This document shows positions 17,436 through 25,946 of a DNA stretch of 64,000 bases, in pieces. This stretch comes from Streptomyces tsukubensis. Its GTDB lineage: Bacteria; Actinomycetota; Actinomycetes; Streptomycetales; Streptomycetaceae. The translations under genes and the position numbers were made by a program. Each line of letters starts with the position of its first letter. Within the stretch, counting starts at the first letter, position 1. The notes below the pieces were generated by a model, which did no database searches, was not told the DNA's origin, and saw nothing but the letters and a program-made list of their open reading frames with translations. The stretch is taken from the NCBI RefSeq assembly GCF_009296025.1, contig NZ_CP045178.1:1-64000 (forward strand), given 5' to 3'.

Positions 17436-18035
17436 TCAACACCGGTCGGCGCCCCGGACGGATCGGTGTGGCTCAGGGTGGCCACGGCGCACGACATCGG
17501 CGCCGATGCCCAGAGCAGCCAGCGTCGCGACCGCGCCCTGTGCGTGCGCGAAGCGTTCGCCGCGACCCCAGTACGGGTCGTTGAGACCCACAAGGAGACG
17601 CACCTCGTCGGTGATCAGGGCGAATCCGACGCCGAGCGGCAGGCTCAAAAGCCGCTCCCGGCGTCCGGGCCGTACGAGCAGCGCGGTGCAGCCCACGGCG
17701 AATCCGATGGCTATTCCCGGTAGGAAGTGGTGCACGCGTACGGTGTTCTTGAGGGGGATCTCCATCAGGAGGCGGGTCAGGCCACGTATCCTGGGCAGTG
17801 CTCGCCGCCGTTCACGCACGTAGTTGATGGTCCGCGAAGTCGCGATGGTGATGGCGAAGCTCGTGGACAGGCCGAGCAGAACCCGCTCCGGTCCTGGTGT
17901 GCTGTTGTACCCGTCGATGATCCGCTGTGCTCCCGCCACCGGCCCCTGCTGTCGGTGTCCCTCCCTCCGCGACTCCTGCCGGGGCTTGTGGTGCTGCTCC
18001 GCCTGCGGACCGGGTTCCCCATTCGTCGGCAACAT
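17436..18035 (-). CDS. Integral membrane protein of unknown function
   Basis: 199 aa from the ATG at 18035, chosen because GAAGAGGAG lies 5-10 nt upstream; a much longer open frame continues without coding character. Hydrophobic segments include VLLGLSTSFAITIATS, FLPGIAIGFAVGCTALLV and LLSLPLGVGFALITDEVRLL. The N-terminal 40 residues are charged and proline/glutamine-rich. The pattern resembles a family of Streptomyces membrane proteins of no assigned role. Confidence 0.7.
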   Translation of the reverse strand: MLPTNGEPGPQAEQHHKPRQESRREGHRQQGPVAGAQRIIDGYNSTPGPERVLLGLSTSFAITIATSRTINYVRERRRALPRIRGLTRLLMEIPLKNTVRVHHFLPGIAIGFAVGCTALLVRPGRRERLLSLPLGVGFALITDEVRLLVGLNDPYWGRGERFAHAQGAVATLAALGIGADVVRRGHPEPHRSVRGADRC

Positions 18036-18443
18036 GCTGCTCCTCTTCGCGTTGTAGAGGTGGCGCCTACCCGCCACTGAAGACGTCCCATACGTGAGAG
18101 GAGGGAGCGTGCGCGGATGCGCCCGTTCTCTCCCGCGACGGCGGCCGAGGTCGGCGAGGCTCTCAACTCCCGTCACACGCGCATGGAGCAGCCGCGTAGT
18201 CCCCGCACCTCCACCCCCACCTCCATCGAACGGTTCATCGAGGACGAATTCGCTCCCCGGTACCGCGCGGCCTGACCGACTGAAAGCCCTGGCGGCTCGG
18301 CCGGGGCGGGGAGCGTGGGGACCGCAGCCAGCTCGCGGGTCGGGCGGCAACGGCGAGGCCACCCGACCACAGCGCAGTGATAGGGTATAACTATTGCAAG
18401 AATAAGTCGCCGAAAGCCGGTTCAGGAATCTTCGAGGATGCCC
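18036..18443. other. Intergenic with an A/T-rich promoter-like island
   Basis: Between divergent genes. At 18381-18407 the local sequence is unusually A/T-rich and contains TATAAC at 18386-18391, a fair -10 match about 50 bp before the glycosyltransferase start; no good -35 was found. No other feature was seen. Confidence 0.4.
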
Positions 18444-19577
18444 ATGAAACTGTTGTTCAGCGCTACCCCTGCCTTTGGTCACATACTGCCCTTGGTCCCG
18501 CTCATGCAGGCGGCGGTCAGTGACGGCCACGCCGTCGGACTGCTGTCGAGTGCGGAATTCAGGGCCGCGGTCGGTGAGGAGCTTCCTCCGGAGGTCGAGT
18601 TTCTCGACGCCGGAGTGATGCCTGCCGTGTTCTCCGAGGAGGCGGGCCGTCGCACCGGTGCCGACGTCTTCCATCCGACACCTTCGACCATCGGTGAGAT
18701 CTTCGGAGGTGCCCGCGTCGACCTCGCTGTCGAGGAGAGCATCTACCAGGCCACCGATTGGGCCCCGGACCTGATGGTCGCCGAGCCGTTCGACGCGGTC
18801 GGTCCACTCGTCGCCGCCCGGCTCGGTGTCGGATGGCACATGGCCGGTATCGGCCCGGCTCTGCCCTCGGTGATCACCGATGAGGTCGAGCGCGTGGCCT
18901 CGACCCGGTACGAGCGGCTGCGACTTCGCCCGGTCGCGGCCTCAAGCTACATCGATCCGTGCCCGCGGCAACTGCAGGATCCGGAGTGGTCCCCGGCCGT
19001 CCAGGTGAGGGCGGTCCGGCCCCAGGCCCACCGTCGACCGAAGGACGTCGCGCTCGACCTGTCCGGCTTCGGTGAGCCCGGCAAGCCGACGGTGCTTGTC
19101 ACCTTGGGCACCATCTTCTCCGACCCGGAGACTCTCGCCGCGGCTGTGGCGGCTGTCGCGGATACCGGGGTCAATGTGATCGCCACGCTCGGCTCGTCCC
19201 TGCGGCATTCCACCGCGAGCCAGGCGACCCCCGCCGACTCGGCGAACGTACGGTACGTGCCTTTTGTTCCACTGGACCAGTTGCTCGAAAGGGTTGATCT
19301 GGTAGTTGGCGCCGGAGGCGTCGGGACAGTTGTCGGCACCCTCGCGCACGGCCTCCCGATGGTGCTGTGGCCCCAAGGAGCCGACCAGCCCATCAACGCC
19401 GCACGCGCCGCCGCATCAGGTGCGTCGGTCACGGTCGACTCGGCGGAGGGGATTTCTCCGGCCGTGGCGGACGTGCTCAGGAATGGCACGTACCGCGACC
19501 GGGCCCAGGAAATCGCGACCGGAATCGCCAAGTTGCCCCTGGCGGCCACGGTGATCTCGGAAATCACCCATCCGTAG
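18444..19577 (+). CDS. GT-B glycosyltransferase (GT1, macrolide/antibiotic type)
   Basis: 377 aa from ATG 18444 (GAGG six nt upstream; ATG 18438 overlaps the SD). The N-terminus MKLLFSATPAFGHILPLVPL is the acceptor-domain start of UGT-like antibiotic glycosyltransferases. The donor domain shows PTVLVTLGTIF, VRYVPFVPLDQLLERVDLVV, GAGGVGTVVGTLAHGLPMVL and PQGADQPINAARAA, the nucleotide-sugar signature. It would move a dTDP-deoxysugar onto a small-molecule acceptor. The rmlA and rmlB genes downstream could supply dTDP-4-keto-6-deoxyglucose, but rmlA is broken and no later sugar enzymes or aglycone genes are nearby. Confidence 0.9.
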   Translation: MKLLFSATPAFGHILPLVPLMQAAVSDGHAVGLLSSAEFRAAVGEELPPEVEFLDAGVMPAVFSEEAGRRTGADVFHPTPSTIGEIFGGARVDLAVEESIYQATDWAPDLMVAEPFDAVGPLVAARLGVGWHMAGIGPALPSVITDEVERVASTRYERLRLRPVAASSYIDPCPRQLQDPEWSPAVQVRAVRPQAHRRPKDVALDLSGFGEPGKPTVLVTLGTIFSDPETLAAAVAAVADTGVNVIATLGSSLRHSTASQATPADSANVRYVPFVPLDQLLERVDLVVGAGGVGTVVGTLAHGLPMVLWPQGADQPINAARAAASGASVTVDSAEGISPAVADVLRNGTYRDRAQEIATGIAKLPLAATVISEITHP

Positions 19578-19690
19578 CAGGAGCAGGCGTCAGCGGTCGC
19601 ATTCGTACCGTCACCAGCGAAAGCAACGGGAATCGGTGGTGATCGCCGCTCCTTGCGTCTGATATCCGACCATCGGCGGCCGACTGTCCA

Positions 19691-19728
19691 TCCCGGTTGA
19701 GCACACCCCTGTCCCGGTTGAGCACACC
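19691..19728 (+). repeat. Direct repeat, 17 bp twice
   Basis: TCCCGGTTGAGCACACC occurs at 19691-19707 and again at 19712-19728, a 21-bp period (two helical turns), upstream of rmlA. Two same-face sites suggest a regulator binding region. Confidence 0.55.
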
Positions 19729-19791
19729 GCGGGTACATCGGGTGGAGCGGGTGCACTGCCACCGAATCCGTTTACGACCGCGACAGCAGGA

Positions 19792-19847
19792 CCCCTTGGT
19801 GCTGCTCGGTTCGGTTCGAGCCTTCGAGCCTCCGGGTCACCAAGGGG
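19792..19847 (+). other. Long-loop hairpin upstream of rmlA
   Basis: CCCCTTGGTG (19792-19801) pairs perfectly with CACCAAGGGG (19838-19847). The 36-nt loop itself contains a short internal repeat of CGAGCC. It lies about 160 bp before the rmlA start and could be a terminator of the glycosyltransferase or a leader structure. The rest of 19578-20008 has no gene. Confidence 0.45.
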
Positions 19848-20008
19848 CGTTCCCCTTTGCGTCGCGAGGAATGGAGACCACACGACCTGGAATCTTCTGG
19901 GTATTCGTCCTCACGGGTTCCCCTGGGCTCTCCCTGCCGCATCCGAAATCTCCCTGGCCCCCGCATCAGCACCACCACATCAGCAATGAACGCCTCGGAG
20001 GAAACGCT

Positions 20009-20918
20009 GTGTTCGAGACATCGCTGGACCGCCCCAAAATGAAGGGGATAATCCTCGCCGGAGGCAGTGCCACTCGACTGTATCCGCTGACCGGTGCGCT
20101 TTCCAAGCAGCAGCTGCCCGTTTACGACAAACCCATGATCTACTACCCGCTGTCAGTACTGATGCTGGCCGGTATCCAAGACGTCCTCGTCATCTCCTCG
20201 CATCAACACGTGGAAACGTTCCAGTTCATGCTCGGCGACGGCTCACGTATCGGCATACACATCGATTACGCCGTTCAGGACGAGCCTCGCGGCGTCGCCG
20301 ACGCGTTCCGGGTCGGCGACAAGCACGTCGGCAATGACCGGGTGGCGCTCGTTCTGGGTGACAATGTCTTTCACGGCCCTGGATTCACCACCGTGCTGCG
20401 TCGGGGCATGCAACGCCTCGACGGATGTGAACTGTTCGGCTACCCGTCCAGAACGCTACGGCGTCGCCGAAATCGACGCGCGGGGGCACTTGTTGTCGCT
20501 CCAGGAGAAACCGCGATATCCCCGTTCCGACCTCGCGGTCACCGGACTGTACTTCTACGACAACGATGTGATCGAACTGGCGAAGGAACTCAAGCCTTCC
20601 GCGCGCGGCGAACTGGAGATAACCGACATCAACCTCGCCTATTTGACGCAAGGCCGGGCGCGGCTGACCGAGCTCGGTCGCGGTTTCGCCTGGCTGGACC
20701 TGGGGACCCCGGACTCCCTGCTCCAGGCCGGCCAATACGTCCAGCTTCTGGAGCAGCGTCAAGGCGTACGCATCGCCTGTATCGAGGAGATCGCCTTGCG
20801 TATGGGTTCCATCGATGCTGACACCTGTTACCGGCTGGGCGAGGAGCTGGCCGCCTCCAGCTACGGGAACTACCTCATGGAGACCGCCGCACGATTCGGA
20901 GCGACATCCGCAGGCTGA
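20009..20918 (+). pseudogene. rmlA: Glucose-1-phosphate thymidylyltransferase, frameshifted
   Basis: The start is GTG at 20009 behind GGAGGAAA. The first frame reads the sugar nucleotidyltransferase signature [18 protein letters not shown] and [20 protein letters not shown], then VLGDNVFHG, up to ELFGYP near 20445. Homologous sequence continues in another frame with [30 protein letters not shown] and [12 protein letters not shown] to 20918. The family normally has a V.D tripeptide between the two blocks, so about 8 bases appear to be missing (net frame change +1). An intact protein would be about 300 aa and make dTDP-glucose for the adjacent RmlB. As read, the product is truncated after about 150 residues and lacks the second half of the active site. 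Confidence 0.85.
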
Positions 20919-20956
20919 CCATTTCCCCCTTCACAGCACGGCAGAAAGGCGATTCT

Positions 20957-21928
20957 ATGCGCATCCTGGTAACCGGGGCAGCGGGTTTCATCGGCTCACA
21001 CTTCGTCAGGCACATCCTGTCGGACTCCTACCCGGAGCTGGCAGGTGCCCACGTCACCGCGCTCGACAAGCTGACCTACGCCGGAAACCCGGAAAACCTC
21101 GCCGAGATCGCATACCATCCCCGCTACGCTTTCCTGCACGGCGACATCTGCGACCCGCATACGGTCACCGAGGCTCTGCGCGGCATCGATCTGGTGGTGC
21201 ACTTCGCCGCCGAGTCGCACGTCGACCGCTCGATCGCGGACTCCGCCGCGTTCATCACCACCAACGTCCTGGGCACGCACATACTGTTGCAGTCGGCGCT
21301 GGACACGGGCGTGAGCCGATTCGTCCACGTCTCCACCGACGAGGTGTACGGATCGATCGCCGAGGGCGCCCGCGCCGAGGACCACCCGCTGGACCCGAAT
21401 TCCCCCTACGCGGCGTCCAAGGCCTCCTCCGACCTCCTGGCGCTCGCCTTCCACCGTACGCACGGCCTCGATGTCCGCGTGACGCGCTGCTCCAACAACT
21501 ACGGTCCCTACCAGCATCCCGAGAAGGTCATCCCGCTGTTCGTCACGAATCTGCTGGAGGGCCTGCGGCTGCCCGTGTACGGCGACGGCCTCCACCGGCG
21601 CGACTGGCTGCACGTGGACGACCACTGCCGAGCCATCGCCGCGGTCGGCAGCCGGGGCCGGGCGGGAGAGGTCTACAACATCGGCGGTGGAACGGAACTG
21701 TCCAACGTCGGACTCACCCACCACATCCTCGACATCTTCGATGCCGATTGGTCCGTGGTCGAACAGATACAGGATCGAGCGGGGCACGACCGCCGGTACT
21801 CCGTGGACACCCGGAAGATACGCGAGGAGCTGGGATGGGCTCCCCGTATCTCCTTCGCTTCCGGGCTGGCGGAGACTGTCGCCTGGTACCGCGAGAACGG
21901 ATCATGGTGGAAGACGCTGAAGGCGTGA
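20957..21928 (+). CDS. rmlB: dTDP-glucose 4,6-dehydratase
   Basis: 323 aa, full length. The NAD-binding motif is TGAAGFIGS near residue 6. The catalytic triad and acid pair are VSTDEVYG (Asp128-Glu129) and YAASK (Tyr151, Lys155). RCSNNYGPYQHPEKVIPLF and YGDGLHRRDWLHVDDHC are diagnostic of RmlB. It converts dTDP-glucose to dTDP-4-keto-6-deoxyglucose, the branch point for antibiotic deoxysugars. It starts 38 nt after rmlA with GAAAGG upstream. Confidence 0.95.
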   Translation: MRILVTGAAGFIGSHFVRHILSDSYPELAGAHVTALDKLTYAGNPENLAEIAYHPRYAFLHGDICDPHTVTEALRGIDLVVHFAAESHVDRSIADSAAFITTNVLGTHILLQSALDTGVSRFVHVSTDEVYGSIAEGARAEDHPLDPNSPYAASKASSDLLALAFHRTHGLDVRVTRCSNNYGPYQHPEKVIPLFVTNLLEGLRLPVYGDGLHRRDWLHVDDHCRAIAAVGSRGRAGEVYNIGGGTELSNVGLTHHILDIFDADWSVVEQIQDRAGHDRRYSVDTRKIREELGWAPRISFASGLAETVAWYRENGSWWKTLKA

Positions 21929-22415
21929 CACCCAGTATCCGTTCGCCCATGACGGGCCTCAATACCCCGTCATCATGTCTCTCGTCGTGCTCGCCTCCGC
22001 GGCTTTCGTGGTGTTCGGGCCCTGGCAGTTCGAGGAGAGTTGGGGGGCCCGTCGGTCTCAGGGAGAGCAGAGCCGTCACCGTGTACTACGCCCCCGGAAA
22101 ACCGGAGCGGGCGAACGCGCGACCGCCCCCGGTAGCCAAGAGCGCCCGCGGCAACGAGTGCGGGGAGTTCAAGGGGATGACGCCGGTGCGGCGGCGCGGA
22201 CGCGAAGGCCGATCGGACGGCGAGAGCGAGCGGACGATCGGCTGATAGTGGGGCGGCACGACATCGTCGTTCTCATCAGCGTCACGCCGTAGGGCACATG
22301 CCTGTACGTGGGGGCGACGCGAGGGGCCTGCGGCACCACTCGGGGTACAGGAAGGGGACCGTCCTTGCGCCGGGACGCTGCCCGATTTGTGCCCCCTGAC
22401 TGCCTCCGCACCTCC
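21929..22415. other. Intergenic region
   Basis: About 490 bp between convergent genes. A short hydrophobic frame begins at 21975 (MSLVVLASAAFVVFGPWQF) but loses coding character at once. No strong hairpin was found. Confidence 0.4.
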
Positions 22416-22883
22416 TCAGGAGACCTTGGCGATCGCACGCTTGCCGTTCAGCGGAGTGATCTCCAGCGAGACCCCGTTGATCTCCACACCACCGTTCACC
22501 GTCGTGGTCATCGGGTTGTCGAACGGGCCGACGGCCACCGTCGGCCCGTCCTCGCTCAAACCCGTGATCATGAACTCCTTCGCGCCGGAGCTGCTCTTGA
22601 CGCTGATCACGTCGCCGGTTTTGACCTCGACCTCGCAGGTACCGTCACCACAGGCGGCGAGGTTGGTGCCGTCGACCGCTTTCGGGGGTGACGAGGTTTT
22701 GGCGGGCGGTGGTGACGAGGTGGGCGCCTTGGACGGCGGAGTGGCGGATCGGGTCGGCCCGTGCGACTTCTGTGGAGCGCCGCTGTTCGAGTTGTCACTG
22801 CCGTCGCTTCCGCATCCCGCGAGCAGGAGGGCGACGGCGGAAGCCAGTACGACAGGTGTGGTGTGACGTGAGGGTGTCAGCAT
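22416..22883 (-). CDS. Secreted lipoprotein of unknown function
   Basis: 155 aa from the ATG at 22883. A lipobox is present (VALLLAGC near residue 22). A Ser/Thr/Pro/Lys-rich tether of about 45 residues follows. The C-terminal 85 residues are beta-rich and hold a CGDGTCEVEV motif whose two cysteines could form a disulfide, then repeated V.G..F/V..TTV. The pattern matches small Streptomyces lipoproteins of unknown role, attached to the outer face of the membrane. Confidence 0.8.
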   Translation of the reverse strand: MLTPSRHTTPVVLASAVALLLAGCGSDGSDNSNSGAPQKSHGPTRSATPPSKAPTSSPPPAKTSSPPKAVDGTNLAACGDGTCEVEVKTGDVISVKSSSGAKEFMITGLSEDGPTVAVGPFDNPMTTTVNGGVEINGVSLEITPLNGKRAIAKVS

Positions 22884-23370
22884 CGAGCGTGTGGTCTCCC
22901 GGATCTGGTTCGGCGGGCACGAGGGCGGCCCACGGCGACAGGAAACAGTGTGGCAGTCCATCCTTGCGCACGATGCACCAACTACGCTTCCTTGCCGGGC
23001 AGTTGACGACCCGTTGTTGCAAATCAGGAGCTCAATCGCCGCGTGAATCCAATGCCGCACCAACGTCCGGGATCGACTGTCACTCGTGTGGGGGATCGGC
23101 GGCGGCACCGAAGGGCAGGAAGCCCGCGGAAAGGTATGGAGACCGGATGTGTGGGCGCGCCGGGGTATCGCGCGTGCTCCCTCCTCCCGCAAGGCGGTTC
23201 GAGTGCCATCAAAGATGGCCGTCGGCGTCCTGGGCGGCGGCCGCCACTTCCTCCCCCTGGGCGTTTGAGGACTCTCTCAGAGCGACGTGATCGGCCACGG
23301 TCACCATCCAGTGACTGACCAGGTACCGGTGAGCCAGGACAGCCGGAACGAACGGGTCGGTCACGCCGCG
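22884..23370. other. Intergenic region
   Basis: About 490 bp; no coherent frame, hairpin or repeat was recognised. Confidence 0.35.
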
Positions 23371-23979
23371 TCAATCGAGGGCGTGACTACGACCGGTCCG
23401 CAGGATCTCGTCGGAGAGCTCGGGCTCGACGTGGCATACGGCGCGGGCGAGCATCAGCGCCCCGACCATCTCGCTGAGCAGGCGGATGGCCCGGTGGCGG
23501 GCCTCGTCCGGGTCGAGTTCCTGCCCCTTGTCCTCCGTCTCACGCACGAACTCGGCGGCGAACCCGGTGAGATAACCCTCGACACCTTCGGCGTACGTGC
23601 TCTGCACGGCTTCGCTGTGCCGTCCGGCGTCGGTGACCAGGGAGGCCGAGGGGCAACCGCCGTCCGGGGCGTCGCGGTGCGCCGTGGACAAGTACCCGGA
23701 AACGACGCGCTCCAGCGGTGAACCGCCCTGGCCGGGGCCGTCCTCGATCGTCCGGGCCAGGACCCCGAGCGAGGCGGCGAACGAAGCGCCGCACACCTCC
23801 ACGGCCAGGTCGCTCTTGGAGGCGAAGTGGTTGTAGAAGCCGCCGTGGGTGAGTCCGGCTTCTTTCATCAGCTCGGCGATGCCGACCGCGTCGATGCCTT
23901 GCGAGCGGAACATGCGGCCCGCCGCTTCGAGGATGTTCTCCCGATTGCGGGCCTTGTCCTCCTTGGTGATCCGCGGCAT
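23371..23979 (-). CDS. TetR family transcriptional repressor
   Basis: 202 aa. The N-terminal HTH is clear: ILEAAGRMFRSQGIDAVGIA and LMKEAGLTHGGFYNHFASKS. The C-terminal half matches the group with LVTDAGRHSEAVQSTYAEG and a ligand cavity. It is divergent from a quinone oxidoreductase, and the 107-bp gap has two near-identical palindromes. It probably represses the redox genes and itself, and is released by a quinone or electrophile (inference). Confidence 0.9.
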   Translation of the reverse strand: MPRITKEDKARNRENILEAAGRMFRSQGIDAVGIAELMKEAGLTHGGFYNHFASKSDLAVEVCGASFAASLGVLARTIEDGPGQGGSPLERVVSGYLSTAHRDAPDGGCPSASLVTDAGRHSEAVQSTYAEGVEGYLTGFAAEFVRETEDKGQELDPDEARHRAIRLLSEMVGALMLARAVCHVEPELSDEILRTGRSHALD

Positions 23980-24015
23980 TGCCGTCCTCTCTCGTCGCTC
24001 TCGACTTGACCTTTT

Positions 24016-24061
24016 TGATGACGCCTCTCATCATAGCAGGAGCTTCAATGACACTCGTCAT
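24016..24061. promoter_or_regulatory. Two candidate TetR operators
   Basis: TGATGA-N6-TCATCA (24016-24033) and ATGAC-N4-GTCAT (24048-24061) are perfect inverted repeats. Aligned, both follow ATGAC...TCATCA, so they look like two copies of one site. They lie between the divergent repressor and oxidoreductase starts. Confidence 0.65.
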
Positions 24062-24086
24062 CAATAGCTCATGGAAACGGAGCGTC

Positions 24087-25095
24087 ATGCGCGCCATCGC
24101 CTACGACCAGCACGGAGAAGCCGGGCAGGTACTACGCCTGAGCGAACAGCCGGACCCCGCTGCGCCCACGGCCGGGCAGGTGCGGGTGCGGGTAGTGTCC
24201 CGGCCGATCCACCCCGGTGATCTGGCGGGAGTGGAGGGCCTCCTGGGTGGACCGCGGCAGCGGTTCGCCACGCCACGGATCCCCGGCCTGGAGGGGATGG
24301 GCGTCGTCGAGACCGTCGGCGCGGGCGTGCGGGATCTGCGGCCCGGTCAGCGGGTGGCGTTCTTCCCGGTGCCGGCCGCGTGGAGCGAACTCGTCACGGC
24401 ACCGACCGATCTGGTGGTGCCGGTGCCCGAGGGTCTCAGTGACGAAACCGCGGCCTTGATGCTGGTCAACCCGCTCACCCTGCTGACCTTGCTGCGGGCG
24501 GTCGAGGATGCCCAGCACGGCCGGGCAGGTCCCGTGGTGCAGACGGCCGCCGGTTCGTCGGTGGGAAGACTCGTCAGCGCCGCAGCGCTCAAGCACGGCA
24601 TCCCGCTAATCAACCTGGTACGCGGCGCCACGGGGGCGCAGAGCGTTGCGGAGCGCTTCTCGACGGCTGCCGACCATCTCGACGGCTGACGCGGACTGGC
24701 GCACTCAGGTCGAGGACGTGACCGGTGCCCGGGGCGCCCAGGTCGTACTGGACGCGGTGGGCGGGTCCCTGACCGGTGAGCTGGCCGCACTGCTCGCCGA
24801 TGGCGGAACGCTGATCACCTACGGACAGCTCGGTTCCGGCAGCACGCCGCTGGAGTCGCTCGCGCTGACCCCACGAGCCCTGACCGTGCGGGGCGTGTCC
24901 ATCGGCCAGTGGAGGGCCCGCACGCCTGAGGAACGGTCCGAGGACATCGCCTTCGCCGCCCGTCTGGCCACGACCGCCCCGGAACTCTTCGAGGTCGCCG
25001 CCGGCTACGACCTCGCCGACTTCGCGGAGGCCATCGATCATGCCCGCCGCCCGGGCAGGAGCGGAACCGTCCTGCTCACCAGCCCCGCATCCTGA
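24087..25095 (+). pseudogene. Zinc-independent quinone oxidoreductase (MDR), frameshifted
   Basis: The ATG at 24087 has GGAG upstream. The first frame reads MRAIAYDQHGEAGQVLRL, the GroES-like fold (VVSRPIHPGDLAGVEG, PGLEGMGVVE), VQTAAGSSVGRLV (NADPH loop) and INLVRGATGAQSVAERF, then stops at 24687. The second half continues in another frame from about 24660 (PTISTADADW, GAQVVLDAVGGSLTGELAAL, GRSGTVLLTSP) to 25095. Removing one G near 24661 restores a single 335-aa MecR/QOR-like protein. Such enzymes reduce quinones or enals with NADPH. This is the first gene of the TetR-controlled set. Confidence 0.85.
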
Positions 25096-25116
25096 ACCCC
25101 ACAAAGGGACACTGCC

Positions 25117-25719
25117 ATGAAGATCGGAACCCTCGGCGCCGGAACCGTCGCCCAGGCCATCGCCCGTCACGCCGTGGACCACGGCCACCAAGTCGTACTG
25201 AGCAACAGCCGCGGCCCCGCCTCCCTCGCCGTGCTCGCCGACGCACTCGGACCGCTCGCCCACGCCGGGACCCCGCAGGAGGCCGCCGCGGCGGAAATCG
25301 TCGTGCTCGCGGTCGGCTGGCCCCAGGTCCCGGACGCGGTAGCCGGGCTGCCACCCTTCGACGGGAGCATCGTCATCGACGCCACCAACCAGTTCGTCTC
25401 CCCGCCCCCGCACACGAAGATCGCCGACCTGGGCGAGTTGACGGGCAGCGAATACGTCGCCTCGCTGCTGTCCGGAGCCCGTGTCGTCAAGGCGTTCAAC
25501 ACCCTCTACGGCCAGTACATCGCCGCCGATCCACGCCACCGGGCAGGACGCCAGGTGCTGTTCCTCGCAGGTGACGACGCCGACGCCAAGACAACCGTCA
25601 AGGATCTCACCGCCGCCTTCGGCTTCGCCCCCGTCGACCTCGGCTCCTTGCGCGAGGGCGGACGTCTCATGCAGCTGGGCGGTCCGCTGTCCGGCCTCCA
25701 CGCTCTCAAACAGGACTGA
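25117..25719 (+). CDS. NADPH-dependent F420 reductase-like oxidoreductase
   Basis: 200 aa. A Rossmann start MKIGTLGAGTVAQAIARHAV is followed by VVLSNSRGP, where the Ser-Arg pattern after the second strand fits NADP(H). The block AEIVVLAVGWPQVPDAV and IVIDATNQF follow, then ARVVKAFNTLYGQYI and LFLAGDDADAKTTVKDLTAAFGF, as in the F420-dependent NADP reductase family. It starts 21 nt after the oxidoreductase and is presumably co-transcribed. The true cofactor pair is not settled. Confidence 0.85.
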   Translation: MKIGTLGAGTVAQAIARHAVDHGHQVVLSNSRGPASLAVLADALGPLAHAGTPQEAAAAEIVVLAVGWPQVPDAVAGLPPFDGSIVIDATNQFVSPPPHTKIADLGELTGSEYVASLLSGARVVKAFNTLYGQYIAADPRHRAGRQVLFLAGDDADAKTTVKDLTAAFGFAPVDLGSLREGGRLMQLGGPLSGLHALKQD

Positions 25720-25762
25720 GCCGGGCCCCGCCCGTTCCTCGCTCTTCCCCTCATACCCCCTC

Positions 25763-25926
25763 AGGGGTCCTTGCAATAGGGGCGCCCGAGCCGCGGGGGC
25801 CGGCACCGCCCCTCGCGGCGTTGCCGAAAAGCCCTGGTAGCTCCGCCACGAGGACTCTCCGGCGCCTTGCGACGCACGGCACCGGCCCCCGCGGCCTGAT
25901 CGGACTCCCCTGTTGCAAGGACCCCT
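25763..25926. mobile_element. 164-bp MITE with terminal inverted repeats
   Basis: AGGGGTCCTTGCAATAGGGG (25763-25782) is inverted at 25907-25926 with one mismatch. A second perfect pair, CCGCGGGGGCCGG (25791-25803) and its complement at 25882-25894, extends the arms. There is no coding capacity. Target duplications are not obvious (left flank CCCTC, right flank TAAGC). It lies between two genes of the TetR redox locus and ends 20 bp before the Old Yellow Enzyme start codon, so it could act as a transcript hairpin that lowers downstream expression. Confidence 0.75.
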
Positions 25927-25946
25927 TAAGCACAAGGAATCTACTG

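Noticed and set aside
16898..17593. 231-aa minus-strand frame
   Set aside because: It overlaps the start of the FUSC gene and the end of the membrane protein gene; only a short stretch looks protein-like, so it is noted as a possible remnant.
19808..19830. tRNA-like GGTTCGAGCC segment
   Set aside because: No acceptor, D-arm or anticodon arm can be folded around it; it is inside the loop of a simple hairpin.
21975..22292. Hydrophobic 105-aa open frame after rmlB
   Set aside because: Only the first 18 residues look membrane-like; the rest is Arg-rich, and no ribosome site is present.
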